A stretch of DNA of 5,226 nt from an uncultured Planctomycetaceae bacterium (GTDB lineage: Bacteria; Planctomycetota; Planctomycetia; Pirellulales; Pirellulaceae). The number at the start of each line of letters is the position of its first letter. Position 1 is the first letter of the stretch. Below, piece after piece: positions 1-5,226 of this stretch. Where the stretch lies: positions 1 to 5,226 of the forward strand of contig CAIYOB010001161.1 of the NCBI GenBank assembly GCA_903927685.1. The letters are read 5' to 3'. Position numbers and translations under genes: made by a program. The notes below the pieces were generated by a model that was not told where the DNA came from, made no database searches, and saw nothing but the letters and a program-made list of their open reading frames with translations.

Positions 1-720
1 GCCGGCGTGGTCGATGTCGTTCTCGTACTCGGGAATCGGCGGCAGCGCGTACAGATGGGCCGGCGGCTCCAGTTGCCGGGCCCGCGGCAGTCCCTGTTCC
101 GAGATTTCCATGAGGTACCGGATCAGGTCCAGGAACTGCTGGCGATCCGCCAGTCCGATCACCAGCCCCGCCGGCATGACCGACAGCGGGCTGGCCGCCT
201 GTTCGTCGATCTCGTCCTTGGCGATCGTCAGCAGCTTGCCGTCCTGGGCCGGGTCCCGGAGCACGAGTGCCTCGTCCCGGTCCTCGGCCAGCAAGCCCGT
301 CAGCGATTTGCCTTCGTCCGTGATGACCACGATCGGCTCGAAGCCTTTCTTGATCGCCTTGGACGGCTGCAACACCGATTCGACCAAGTACACGTCGTTC
401 ACTTCCGGCCCGGGTTCGGTCAGATTGGGCCCCAGCGGCGTGACCCGCTGGTCCAGGCTGTGGCACTTGGTGCACGTCAGGTACGGCTGGTAGAACAAGA
501 TCGCCCCCCGATTCACGTCGCCGTGTTGCCGCGCCGCCTGGGCCAAGGCGGCGGGAGCCTCCTGGAGCAGTTGCTGTTCCAGCGAAGCGGACATCGGCGG
601 CCGGTCGGCGGCCCAGGCTGAGCCGCCGGCCAGGATCGCCCAGCACGCACCGGCGAGGGCGAAGCCTGACGAAAACGACAGGCGGGGGAGCGGGTCACGT
701 CGGTTCTTCATCGGGAGCAT
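1..720 (-). CDS. Exported PVC-type haem-binding c-type cytochrome domain protein (3' part missing)
   Basis: The first 240 codons are present and the reading frame is still open at the left edge. Residues 1-38 look like a signal peptide: basic MKNRR, a hydrophobic stretch near 19-33, and a likely cleavage after AWA (35-37), so the protein should act outside the cytoplasmic membrane. CTKCH at 83-87 (bases 460-474) would bind haem c covalently. It is followed by PLGPNL (95-100), LQPSKAIKKGFEP (117-129) and SVMPAGL (180-186), whose Met182 is a likely sixth haem ligand. This order matches the Pirellula/Verrucomicrobium-type haem-binding domain, usually tied to electron transfer in planctomycetes and verrucomicrobia. 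The domain ends near residue 205; from 206 the chain enters a Pro-rich linker leading to unseen domains. ATG 720 is preferred because a weak GGA lies 6 bases upstream; ATG 711 is possible and keeps the signal peptide. The substrate and full architecture cannot be told. Confidence 0.88.
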   Translation of the reverse strand, partial: MLPMKNRRDPLPRLSFSSGFALAGACWAILAGGSAWAADRPPMSASLEQQLLQEAPAALAQAARQHGDVNRGAILFYQPYLTCTKCHSLDQRVTPLGPNLTEPGPEVNDVYLVESVLQPSKAIKKGFEPIVVITDEGKSLTGLLAEDRDEALVLRDPAQDGKLLTIAKDEIDEQAASPLSVMPAGLVIGLADRQQFLDLIRYLMEISEQGLPRARQLEPPAHLYALPPIPEYENDIDHAG

Positions 721-757
721 GTGGATTCCATCGCAGTTTCGCAAGCGGGTATTTCTG

Positions 758-781
758 GGCTTCGGCCGGCCGCCGCGAGCC
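758..781. other. GC-rich inverted repeat between antiporter and haem protein genes
   Basis: GGCT (758-761) can pair with AGCC (778-781), and the interior holds the perfect palindrome CGGCCGGCCG (763-772). It lies immediately downstream of the antiporter stop codon and about 40 bases before the haem-protein start. No T-run follows on either strand, so it is not a convincing intrinsic terminator. It could be an RNA-processing or attenuation hairpin, or just a by-product of high GC. Confidence 0.25.
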
Positions 782-782
782 A

Positions 783-2687
783 TCACGCCGTGCCGGGCGA
801 ACCGGCCGGTTCCACGGGCCGTGCGGCCGGTTCCGCGGGCGAACTCCCGGGGGATACCAGGGCGATCATGGTGGCCCCCGGGGGCGCTTTGGGCTCCGTT
901 TCGTCCGAGCAGACGATCAGCCGCCCAGCCGGATCGACGACGAACAGCACCGCCGCCGCCTCGCCGTACTTGGCCCGATAATCACTCCAGGAGAACTTGT
1001 CGGTCAAGGACGTCTTCTTGATCTTGGCGTCGGCGGCCAGTCGCTGGGCCAATTGGTCGCGATTGACCGCCCGGTCGAAGACCAGTCGGCCCCGCAGCCG
1101 GGCCGGCACCGACTGGCGTCGGCTGGAGTCCAGGTTGCGGGGCGCCAACTGATACACGTTGGCCCGGCCGAACAGGTGCGCCAACTCGCGGGTCGCCATC
1201 GCGTTGACCTCGTCGTTGGGCGTCAGGGCCACCAGGCGTCCGATGCCGCTCAGATCCAGCTCCTCCTGGACGTGCTCGGACAGAATGCTGGCGCACTCGG
1301 CCGTCAGGCCTGCCATGCGGGCTTCGGAAACATTGCGAAAGTTGGTGTCGACCAGCACCACCGGGCATCCACAGCTCTTGATTGCCACACCCAAGTCTCG
1401 CACCCACGGGTCCGCTCCCGCCAACAAGACTCCCTGGGGATTCGCGTCCGCCAGCCCCAGAACCCGCGCGATCGGCGCCGCGGCCAGACCGTAGCAGGCG
1501 ACCGTACCCAGGATCACCAGGAACGTCACGGGAGCCAGCAGCTGTGCCTGGGCAATCAACGGCTCCGGGGCGCCCTCGGACGCCAGCAGCGAGGCCGCGC
1601 CCAGCCCGAACACGGACGAGACAGCCGCCGCGACGATTCCACGCGGCGCCAGGCACGCCAGGAACGTACGCTCCCGCCGGTTCAATTCGCTGCCCCACAG
1701 GCTGATGAAGACCGTCAGCGGGCGCACGACCAGGATCAATGCGGCCACAAACGCCACGCCACGCCAGTGCAGGTCCGCCAGTTGACTCAGTTCCAAGCGC
1801 GAGCCGAGGACGATGAACAAGCACGAGATCAGCAACACGACCAGGTGCTCGGCCAGCTCGTTCACGTGCCGGATGGATATCTCGCGATGGTTCGCCAGGG
1901 CGATCCCCAGCACCGTCACGGTCACCAGGCCGGCTTCCCGTTGCAGCGCATTGGACAGCGCGAACACGGCGCCCGCGGCAGCCAGGAAAGCGACGCCCTG
2001 AAGATAATCGGGAATCCAATACCGTTGAACGCTGCGGGCCAACAGCCCTGCGGTCACCAGTCCGAAGACGCCGCCGATCAGGCAGGTCTTGAGCAGGATC
2101 ACCATCGCACTAGCCAACGTCGCCGGTCCGGTCGGCGTGAACTGCACCTCGAACACCAGCACGGCCAGCACCGCGCCAACGGGATCGATCACGATCCCTT
2201 CCCACTTGGCGACCGACCCGACGCGGCGCTGCGGCCGGATGAACCGCAGCAGCGGCCCGACGACGGTAGGCCCCGTCACGACCAGGATGGCGCCCAGCAG
2301 GCTCGCCAGCCGGATGTCAAAACCAAGCAACCACCACGCCGCCACCGCGTTGCCGACCCAGGCGACCCCCGCGCCGACCGTGACCAACCGCACCAAGCCG
2401 CGCCCACCCGCCTGCAAATCACGGACCCGCAGGGTCAGCCCGCCCTCGAACAGAATGATGCCGACAGCCAGCGAGACGGGAGGAAACAACAATCTCGGAC
2501 CGACGGCCGGACTGGAGCCGGTCAAGTTCGCCAATGCCTGGTCCGGCCGGACGAAGTAGCCCAGCCCGATTCCGAACGCCAGCAGCAGCAGAATCGAGGG
2601 CACGCGAAACCGCCATGCCAGCCACTGGGCGGTGATGCCCAGCAGGGGAACGGCCGCCAGGTACAGGAGGAGATAGCGATCGTGCAC
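783..2687 (-). CDS. Na+/H+ antiporter, NhaP-like CPA1 group, with C-terminal RCK/TrkA-like region
   Basis: This 634-residue membrane protein likely exchanges Na+ (or K+) for protons across the cytoplasmic membrane in pH and ion homeostasis. Residues 1-410 are a run of hydrophobic segments carrying family motifs: LFEGGLTLR (79-87), VTGPTVVGPLLR (137-148), WEGIVIDPVGA (162-172) with likely transport Asp168, RPLTVF (322-327) and APRGIVAAAV (347-356). Residues 418-516 form a cytoplasmic Rossmann-like TrkA-N/RCK region: VLLAGADPWVRDLG, acidic VDTN (446-449), SGIGRLVALTPNDEVNA (480-496). Its nucleotide-binding glycine motif is degenerate. Residues 555-612 resemble a shortened RCK-C-like segment, and 613-634 is a Pro/Ala-rich tail. 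The GTG start at 2687 is supported by GGAGG six bases upstream. It starts 57 bases after the rsmG stop, suggesting one transcript. Family assignment is strong; ion specificity is unknown. Confidence 0.93.
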   Translation of the reverse strand: MHDRYLLLYLAAVPLLGITAQWLAWRFRVPSILLLLAFGIGLGYFVRPDQALANLTGSSPAVGPRLLFPPVSLAVGIILFEGGLTLRVRDLQAGGRGLVRLVTVGAGVAWVGNAVAAWWLLGFDIRLASLLGAILVVTGPTVVGPLLRFIRPQRRVGSVAKWEGIVIDPVGAVLAVLVFEVQFTPTGPATLASAMVILLKTCLIGGVFGLVTAGLLARSVQRYWIPDYLQGVAFLAAAGAVFALSNALQREAGLVTVTVLGIALANHREISIRHVNELAEHLVVLLISCLFIVLGSRLELSQLADLHWRGVAFVAALILVVRPLTVFISLWGSELNRRERTFLACLAPRGIVAAAVSSVFGLGAASLLASEGAPEPLIAQAQLLAPVTFLVILGTVACYGLAAAPIARVLGLADANPQGVLLAGADPWVRDLGVAIKSCGCPVVLVDTNFRNVSEARMAGLTAECASILSEHVQEELDLSGIGRLVALTPNDEVNAMATRELAHLFGRANVYQLAPRNLDSSRRQSVPARLRGRLVFDRAVNRDQLAQRLAADAKIKKTSLTDKFSWSDYRAKYGEAAAVLFVVDPAGRLIVCSDETEPKAPPGATMIALVSPGSSPAEPAARPVEPAGSPGTA

Positions 2688-2693
2688 GGAGCA

Positions 2694-2698
2694 CCTCC
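2694..2698 (-). promoter_or_regulatory. Ribosome binding site of the antiporter gene
   Basis: On the minus strand GGAGG, within the longer GGGGAGG, stands six bases before GTG 2687. It is a near-perfect Shine-Dalgarno sequence and settles the non-ATG start. Confidence 0.85.
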
Positions 2699-2744
2699 CC
2701 GGGACTCGTTGTGCTCAGGTCGGCCCCGTCCCTCCAGGGCTGGT

Positions 2745-3395
2745 TCATTCCTCTTCTCGACGCAACCTCAAAATCACGCTTTCCGAGTTTGTGCCGGGCA
2801 TGGGATAGCTGGCCACCTTGCGCAGTTCGACCGCATGCAGCACACCGCGATGCCGGGCCTCGCCGCGTTCCTCGACCCACCGCGGTCCCTTGACGGCCAG
2901 CAGGCAGCCGAACTCGCCCCAGTGCGTCTGGAACCAGCGGCCGATCTTCCACAGCGGCCCGACCGCGCGCGCGACCAGCACGTCGAACCGGACCTCCGGA
3001 ACGACTTTTTCGGCTCGCTCGTGATACACGGGCACGTTCAATCCCAGCCCGCGTATCATCTCCTCGACCGCGTGCACCTTTTTCCCGACGGATTCGCACA
3101 GCGAGATTCGCAGATCCGGCCGGAGGATCGCCAAGACAATGCCCGGCACCCCGCCGCCGGTCCCCACATCCAGCACGCTTTGGCCCGGTTCGAGCAAGCG
3201 GCTGATCTCCAGGCTGTCGACCAGATCCCGGCTGACGAATTTGTCGTAATCCGTGTGGCGGGTGAGGTTTAGCTTGGCATTCCAGTCCCACAGCCGCTGG
3301 CAATATTGGTCCAGCAGGGCCACCTGCGGCTCGGGCAGTTCCAGGCCATAGCGAGCCAGCGCCGCCGCCAATGTTTCCTCGTGCGTTTCGCTCAA
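2745..3395 (-). CDS. rsmG: 16S rRNA (guanine-527 N7) methyltransferase RsmG (GidB)
   Basis: RsmG transfers a methyl group from S-adenosylmethionine to N7 of G527 in 16S rRNA, in the cytoplasm; loss in other bacteria gives low-level streptomycin resistance. The 216-residue length is close to the ~207 of E. coli RsmG. Family motifs appear in order: [11 protein letters not shown] (35-45), [10 protein letters not shown] (53-62), the SAM-binding loop [13 protein letters not shown] (74-86), ESVGKK (101-106) after the second strand, FDVLVARAV (137-145), and [12 protein letters not shown] (165-176). The C-terminus ends in a charged LRLRREEE. The start is TTG at 3395, chosen because AAGGAG lies seven bases upstream and no in-frame ATG is near; the residues from it match the family N-terminus. 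It appears to be the first gene of a minus-strand run with the antiporter and haem protein, and is divergent from aroH. No key residue seems missing. Confidence 0.96.
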   Translation of the reverse strand: MSETHEETLAAALARYGLELPEPQVALLDQYCQRLWDWNAKLNLTRHTDYDKFVSRDLVDSLEISRLLEPGQSVLDVGTGGGVPGIVLAILRPDLRISLCESVGKKVHAVEEMIRGLGLNVPVYHERAEKVVPEVRFDVLVARAVGPLWKIGRWFQTHWGEFGCLLAVKGPRWVEERGEARHRGVLHAVELRKVASYPMPGTNSESVILRLRREEE

Positions 3396-3402
3396 TCGTC
3401 AA

Positions 3403-3408
3403 CTCCTT
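3403..3408 (-). promoter_or_regulatory. Ribosome binding site of rsmG
   Basis: AAGGAG on the minus strand, seven bases before TTG 3395, supports this unusual start codon. Confidence 0.8.
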
Positions 3409-3441
3409 GCCGTTTTCCAACGCTCACAGCCACAGGTCAAA

Positions 3442-3470
3442 CTTATACCCGCAACCACGTGCGCTCGGCT
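3442..3470 (-). promoter_or_regulatory. Possible promoter of the rsmG transcript
   Basis: TATAAG on the minus strand (3442-3447) is a good -10 hexamer. The -35 position 17 bases upstream reads AGCCGA (3465-3470), a poor match to TTGACA. Transcription would begin near 3435, leaving about a 40-base leader. Only the -10 is convincing. Confidence 0.3.
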
Positions 3471-3516
3471 AGTGCCTTGCCGCGGCTTCATGTTCCCTGG
3501 CGTCACTCCCTACAAT

Positions 3517-3544
3517 TTGCCGGCCTTTTCGTCTAAGTTATACA
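3517..3544 (+). promoter_or_regulatory. Possible promoter of aroH
   Basis: TTGCCG (3517-3522) and TATACA (3539-3544) are separated by 16 bases, which fits a housekeeping sigma-factor promoter and would give a leader of about 40 bases. An alternative -10, TACAAT (3511-3516), lies just upstream with a weak TTCATG (3487-3492) 18 bases before it. Either could serve. This is pattern matching only. Confidence 0.4.
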
Positions 3545-3576
3545 AATCATCTTGGGGTTCCAGAGACTTATCAACC

Positions 3577-3582
3577 AGGGAG
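3577..3582 (+). promoter_or_regulatory. Ribosome binding site of aroH
   Basis: AGGGAG lies nine bases before ATG 3592. It selects this ATG over the longer frame opening at GTG 3472, whose extra 40 residues have no family similarity. Confidence 0.7.
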
Positions 3583-3591
3583 CCGAGCGCC

Positions 3592-4020
3592 ATGTTCTGC
3601 CGAGGAATCCGCGGAGCCACAACCGTCCAGACCAATACGAGGAACGAAATCCTCCTGGCCACGCGGCAACTGCTGGCGCTGATGATCCGCCTGAACAACG
3701 TCCAACCGGAAGACGTGTGCAGCGCCCTGTTTACGGTCACCCGGGACTTGGATGCCGAATTCCCCGCGTTTGCGGCACGGCAACTGGGGTGGCTGGACGT
3801 GCCGCTGATGTGTAGCTACGAGATCCACGTCCCCGGCTCGCTGCAGCGGTGCATCCGGATCATGATCAATTGGAACACGGACAAGACGCAGAAGGAGATC
3901 ATCCACCCCTACCTGAAGGAGGCCAAACGGCTCCGCCCGGACCTCAGCAAACTGCCTCCGGTGGATTACGACGAGCTGGAACGGTGGATCGAAGACTACA
4001 TCGCCACGCACGAACATTGA
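3592..4020 (+). CDS. aroH: Monofunctional chorismate mutase, AroH class
   Basis: This cytoplasmic enzyme rearranges chorismate to prephenate, the branch step toward phenylalanine and tyrosine. The 142-residue product aligns from end to end with Bacillus subtilis AroH (~127 residues): [11 protein letters not shown] at 2-12, [11 protein letters not shown] at 18-28, DLDAEFPA at 52-59, CIRIMI at 87-92 and LRPDLS at 114-119. By alignment with the Bacillus active site, Arg7, Phe57, Arg63, Cys74, Glu77, Arg89 (the key cation, Arg90 in Bacillus), Tyr107 and Arg115 are all kept; numbers shift by one after a one-residue gap near 65. Bacillus Lys60 is Phe60 here, and the C-terminus carries about 15 extra mostly acidic residues. 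The start is ATG 3592, preceded by AGGGAG. It is divergent from rsmG, and the dacZ-like gene follows after 134 bases. It is unfused, unlike AroQ-type mutases joined to prephenate dehydratase. Confidence 0.96.
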   Translation: MFCRGIRGATTVQTNTRNEILLATRQLLALMIRLNNVQPEDVCSALFTVTRDLDAEFPAFAARQLGWLDVPLMCSYEIHVPGSLQRCIRIMINWNTDKTQKEIIHPYLKEAKRLRPDLSKLPPVDYDELERWIEDYIATHEH

Positions 4021-4051
4021 CTCCGAGTCGATCGTCTTGCGCGGTTTAATC

Positions 4052-4080
4052 TTGCCCTTTCGCAGCTTCCTGCATAGGAT
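4052..4080 (+). promoter_or_regulatory. Possible promoter of the dacZ-like gene
   Basis: TTGCCC (4052-4057) and TAGGAT (4075-4080) are 17 bases apart, each matching four of six consensus bases. It lies in the aroH-dacZ gap and would give a leader of about 65-70 bases. It suggests the cyclase can be transcribed independently of aroH. Confidence 0.4.
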
Positions 4081-4089
4081 ATGCCACAC

Positions 4090-4105
4090 CTCGGTTCGGC
4101 CCGAG
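4090..4105 (+). other. Small hairpin in the leader of the dacZ-like gene
   Basis: CTCGG (4090-4094) and CCGAG (4101-4105) pair around a six-base loop and are followed by only three T. It is too weak to call a terminator of aroH. If the upstream promoter is real, it would sit in the 5' leader of the dacZ-like mRNA. Confidence 0.25.
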
Positions 4106-4154
4106 TTTCCCGCCTTGCCCGACCATCCCCCGAACGACCTGGAATGACCCCGGA

Positions 4155-5093
4155 ATGAAGTTCCAGAAATTCGACACCCAGTTCGCCACGATTCTCGATC
4201 TGGCGTTACAGCTGCGGACCGCAACCCAGGCGGATGCTGTCCTGCTGGTGCTGGACGGCCCCAGTGATTGGGCGCAGATCAGGCAGCGGATCGGGGACCA
4301 CAAGGTTCTGGTCGTCGCCGACTTTCCCGAGGAATTGGCCGGTGCGGCCGAGGCCGGCCTGAAGACGCTGGTCCTGGAAATGGAAGATTCGCCGGTCATC
4401 GAGAAGCTGACCCAGTCGCTGCTGGAATGCGTCGGCAAGGAACTGCTGGAACCCGGAGCGCGGGTGATCGCCGTGTACAGCGGATTCGAACCGGGACAAA
4501 TCGACTCGGTCAGCTTCCTGGAGATGGAAGAGCATCTGGGCCGGTTGACGGCTCGGGATCTGAGGAAGCTCGAGACCAGCGTCCCGCTGGAAACCCTCAA
4601 ACAGGTGCTCGACTTGGCGGTCGACATCGGTCGCGAGGGCCGCGAGGGCAAGCCGATCGGAACGATGTTCGTCGTGGGCGACACGCGCCGCGTGCTGACC
4701 CGCTGTCAGCCCGCGGGTTTTGATCCGGTCAAAGGCTACAGCCGTAAAGAACGCGACCTGGAGGATCCCAAGGTCCGGGAGGCGATCAAGGAGATCGCCG
4801 CCCTGGACGGCGCGTTCATCGTGAACGCCGAGGGGATTGTCGAGCGGTCGTGCCAACTGGTTGACGCCATGCACGCCGATGTGAACTTGTCGAAGGGCCT
4901 GGGCGCCCGGCATTGGGCGGGCGCTGCGATCAGCCGCACCACCAAGGCGATCGCTGTCGTCGTCAGCCAGTCGACGGGCTCGGTGCGTCTATTCCAGAAC
5001 GGACACGTGGTCTTGCGCGTCGAGCCGTTCCGCCGGGCGATGAAGTGGAAGGACTTCGAATACGAACCGGGGGCGGCGAATCAAGAACCGTGA
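4155..5093 (+). CDS. dacZ: Diadenylate cyclase (c-di-AMP synthase), DacZ/CdaZ-like
   Basis: The protein should condense two ATP into cyclic di-AMP, a second messenger controlling osmolyte and K+ balance in other organisms. In its 312 residues, 1-140 form an alpha/beta N-terminal domain (AVLLVLDG 28-35, KVLVVADFPEE 50-60, ARVIAVYSG 102-110). From about 145 comes the DAC catalytic domain: GREGREGKPIGTMFVVGD (159-176), DGAF (218-221), GLGARHWAGAAISRTTKAIAVVVSQS (248-273), then VRLFQNGHVVLRVEP (277-291). Hydrophobic membrane segments (DacA/CdaA) and the C-terminal DNA-binding part of DisA are absent. The order N-terminal alpha/beta domain then DAC resembles the archaeal DacZ/CdaZ class. The usual DAC motif GTRHR reads GARHW here. 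ATG 4155 overlaps the stop of a four-codon ORF and has no strong Shine-Dalgarno. DAC membership is firm; the DacZ subclass and activity are inferred. Confidence 0.88.
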   Translation: MKFQKFDTQFATILDLALQLRTATQADAVLLVLDGPSDWAQIRQRIGDHKVLVVADFPEELAGAAEAGLKTLVLEMEDSPVIEKLTQSLLECVGKELLEPGARVIAVYSGFEPGQIDSVSFLEMEEHLGRLTARDLRKLETSVPLETLKQVLDLAVDIGREGREGKPIGTMFVVGDTRRVLTRCQPAGFDPVKGYSRKERDLEDPKVREAIKEIAALDGAFIVNAEGIVERSCQLVDAMHADVNLSKGLGARHWAGAAISRTTKAIAVVVSQSTGSVRLFQNGHVVLRVEPFRRAMKWKDFEYEPGAANQEP

Positions 5094-5123
5094 TTCGGCG
5101 GGCCGGCACGCGAGCCCCGAATC
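5092..5123 (+). terminator. Hairpin at the stop codon of the dacZ-like gene, possible transcript end
   Basis: GATTCGG (5092-5098) pairs with CCGAATC (5117-5123) over seven bases. An inner GGC/GCC (5101-5103 with 5114-5116) can extend it past a two-base bulge. The hairpin begins inside the TGA stop codon. No T-run follows, so it is not a classical intrinsic terminator; it may protect the mRNA 3' end or act with another termination mechanism. Confidence 0.4.
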
Positions 5124-5226
5124 CGCCGCCAAAGCTGAATGTCAGGGTGCCTGGGTTCGAGTGGAGAATGGCACTAGCTTAACGACTCAGGATTGCCGGG
5201 GTGGCTGTGGTCGAGTGCAGCGAGCC
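5124..5226. other. Non-coding tail, possible interspersed repeat
   Basis: No credible coding frame is visible. The stretch contains TCGAGTG twice (5157-5163 and 5211-5217) in similar G-rich surroundings, and GGCACTAGC (5170-5178), which also occurs inverted in the rsmG-aroH intergenic region (3468-3476). Its texture resembles a short intergenic repeat rather than a gene, but a single window cannot show copy number. Confidence 0.3.

Noticed and set aside
7..621. Plus-strand open frames opposite the haem-binding protein
   Set aside because: The minus-strand frame has a signal peptide, CxxCH and MPAGL motifs; the plus-strand products are Arg/Gln-rich and match nothing.
982..2019. A 345-codon second minus-strand frame inside the antiporter
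   Set aside because: The Gly/Arg/Pro-rich product is an out-of-frame reading of the antiporter. The antiporter frame is continuous through it, so no frameshift or overlapping gene is needed.
1053..3272. A 739-codon open frame on the plus strand running opposite the antiporter and rsmG
   Set aside because: It is antisense to two clearly recognisable genes, is rich in Gln, Arg, Asp, His and Pro as expected from the complement of Leu/Ala/Val-rich membrane-protein codons, and shows no family motif. It is a high-GC shadow.
3472..3591. Forty-residue N-terminal extension of AroH from GTG 3472
   Set aside because: The extension has no family similarity, covers the putative promoters, and ATG 3592 has a ribosome binding site and the exact family N-terminus.
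3396..3591. A small RNA or small gene in the divergent rsmG-aroH region
   Set aside because: No tRNA-like fold, strong hairpin with T-run, or short frame with a ribosome binding site was seen; candidate promoters account for the region.
3571..4224. Minus-strand frame opposite aroH, and the similar frames opposite dacZ (4046-4684, 4206-4913)
   Set aside because: Each is antisense to a gene with clear catalytic motifs and has the Gln/Arg-rich composition of a shadow frame.
1..5226. Defence island, CRISPR array, insertion sequence or prophage
   Set aside because: No regular repeats, terminal inverted repeats, transposase, nuclease or phage motifs were seen. The DAC gene lacks adjacent effector genes typical of nucleotide-signalling defence systems.

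Overview
The window looks like high-GC bacterial chromosome, most likely from a planctomycete or a related PVC-superphylum bacterium. The main evidence is the partial left-hand gene, an exported protein with the Pirellula/Verrucomicrobium-type haem-binding domain (CxxCH, then a conserved SxMPxGL methionine). Ordinary housekeeping genes lie beside a diadenylate cyclase whose domain order resembles the archaeal DacZ/CdaZ type. The lineage call is an inference from protein families; no rRNA is present to confirm it.

Layout. On the minus strand, reading right to left, are rsmG (2745-3395, TTG start), a Na+/H+ antiporter of the NhaP-like CPA1 group with a C-terminal RCK/TrkA-like region (783-2687, GTG start) and the 5' part of the haem-binding protein (1-720, running off the left edge). 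The gaps are 57 and 62 bases, so the three may be co-transcribed. A divergent intergenic region (3396-3591) separates them from the plus-strand pair: aroH, a monofunctional chorismate mutase (3592-4020), and a dacZ-like diadenylate cyclase (4155-5093). These two are 134 bases apart, and that gap holds a plausible promoter. The last ~130 bases are non-coding, with a hairpin at the dacZ-like stop codon and a stretch that may be an interspersed repeat.

How the genes might work together. RsmG (ribosome modification) and AroH (aromatic amino acid synthesis) are housekeeping enzymes. The most interesting pairing is the c-di-AMP synthase with the cation/proton antiporter. In Firmicutes c-di-AMP binds RCK-type regulatory regions of K+ and cation transporters, so the antiporter is a candidate c-di-AMP target. 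Proximity is the only direct evidence, and the two genes are on opposite strands. I found no CRISPR array, tRNA, rRNA, transposase or phage gene, and no clearly new multi-gene system.
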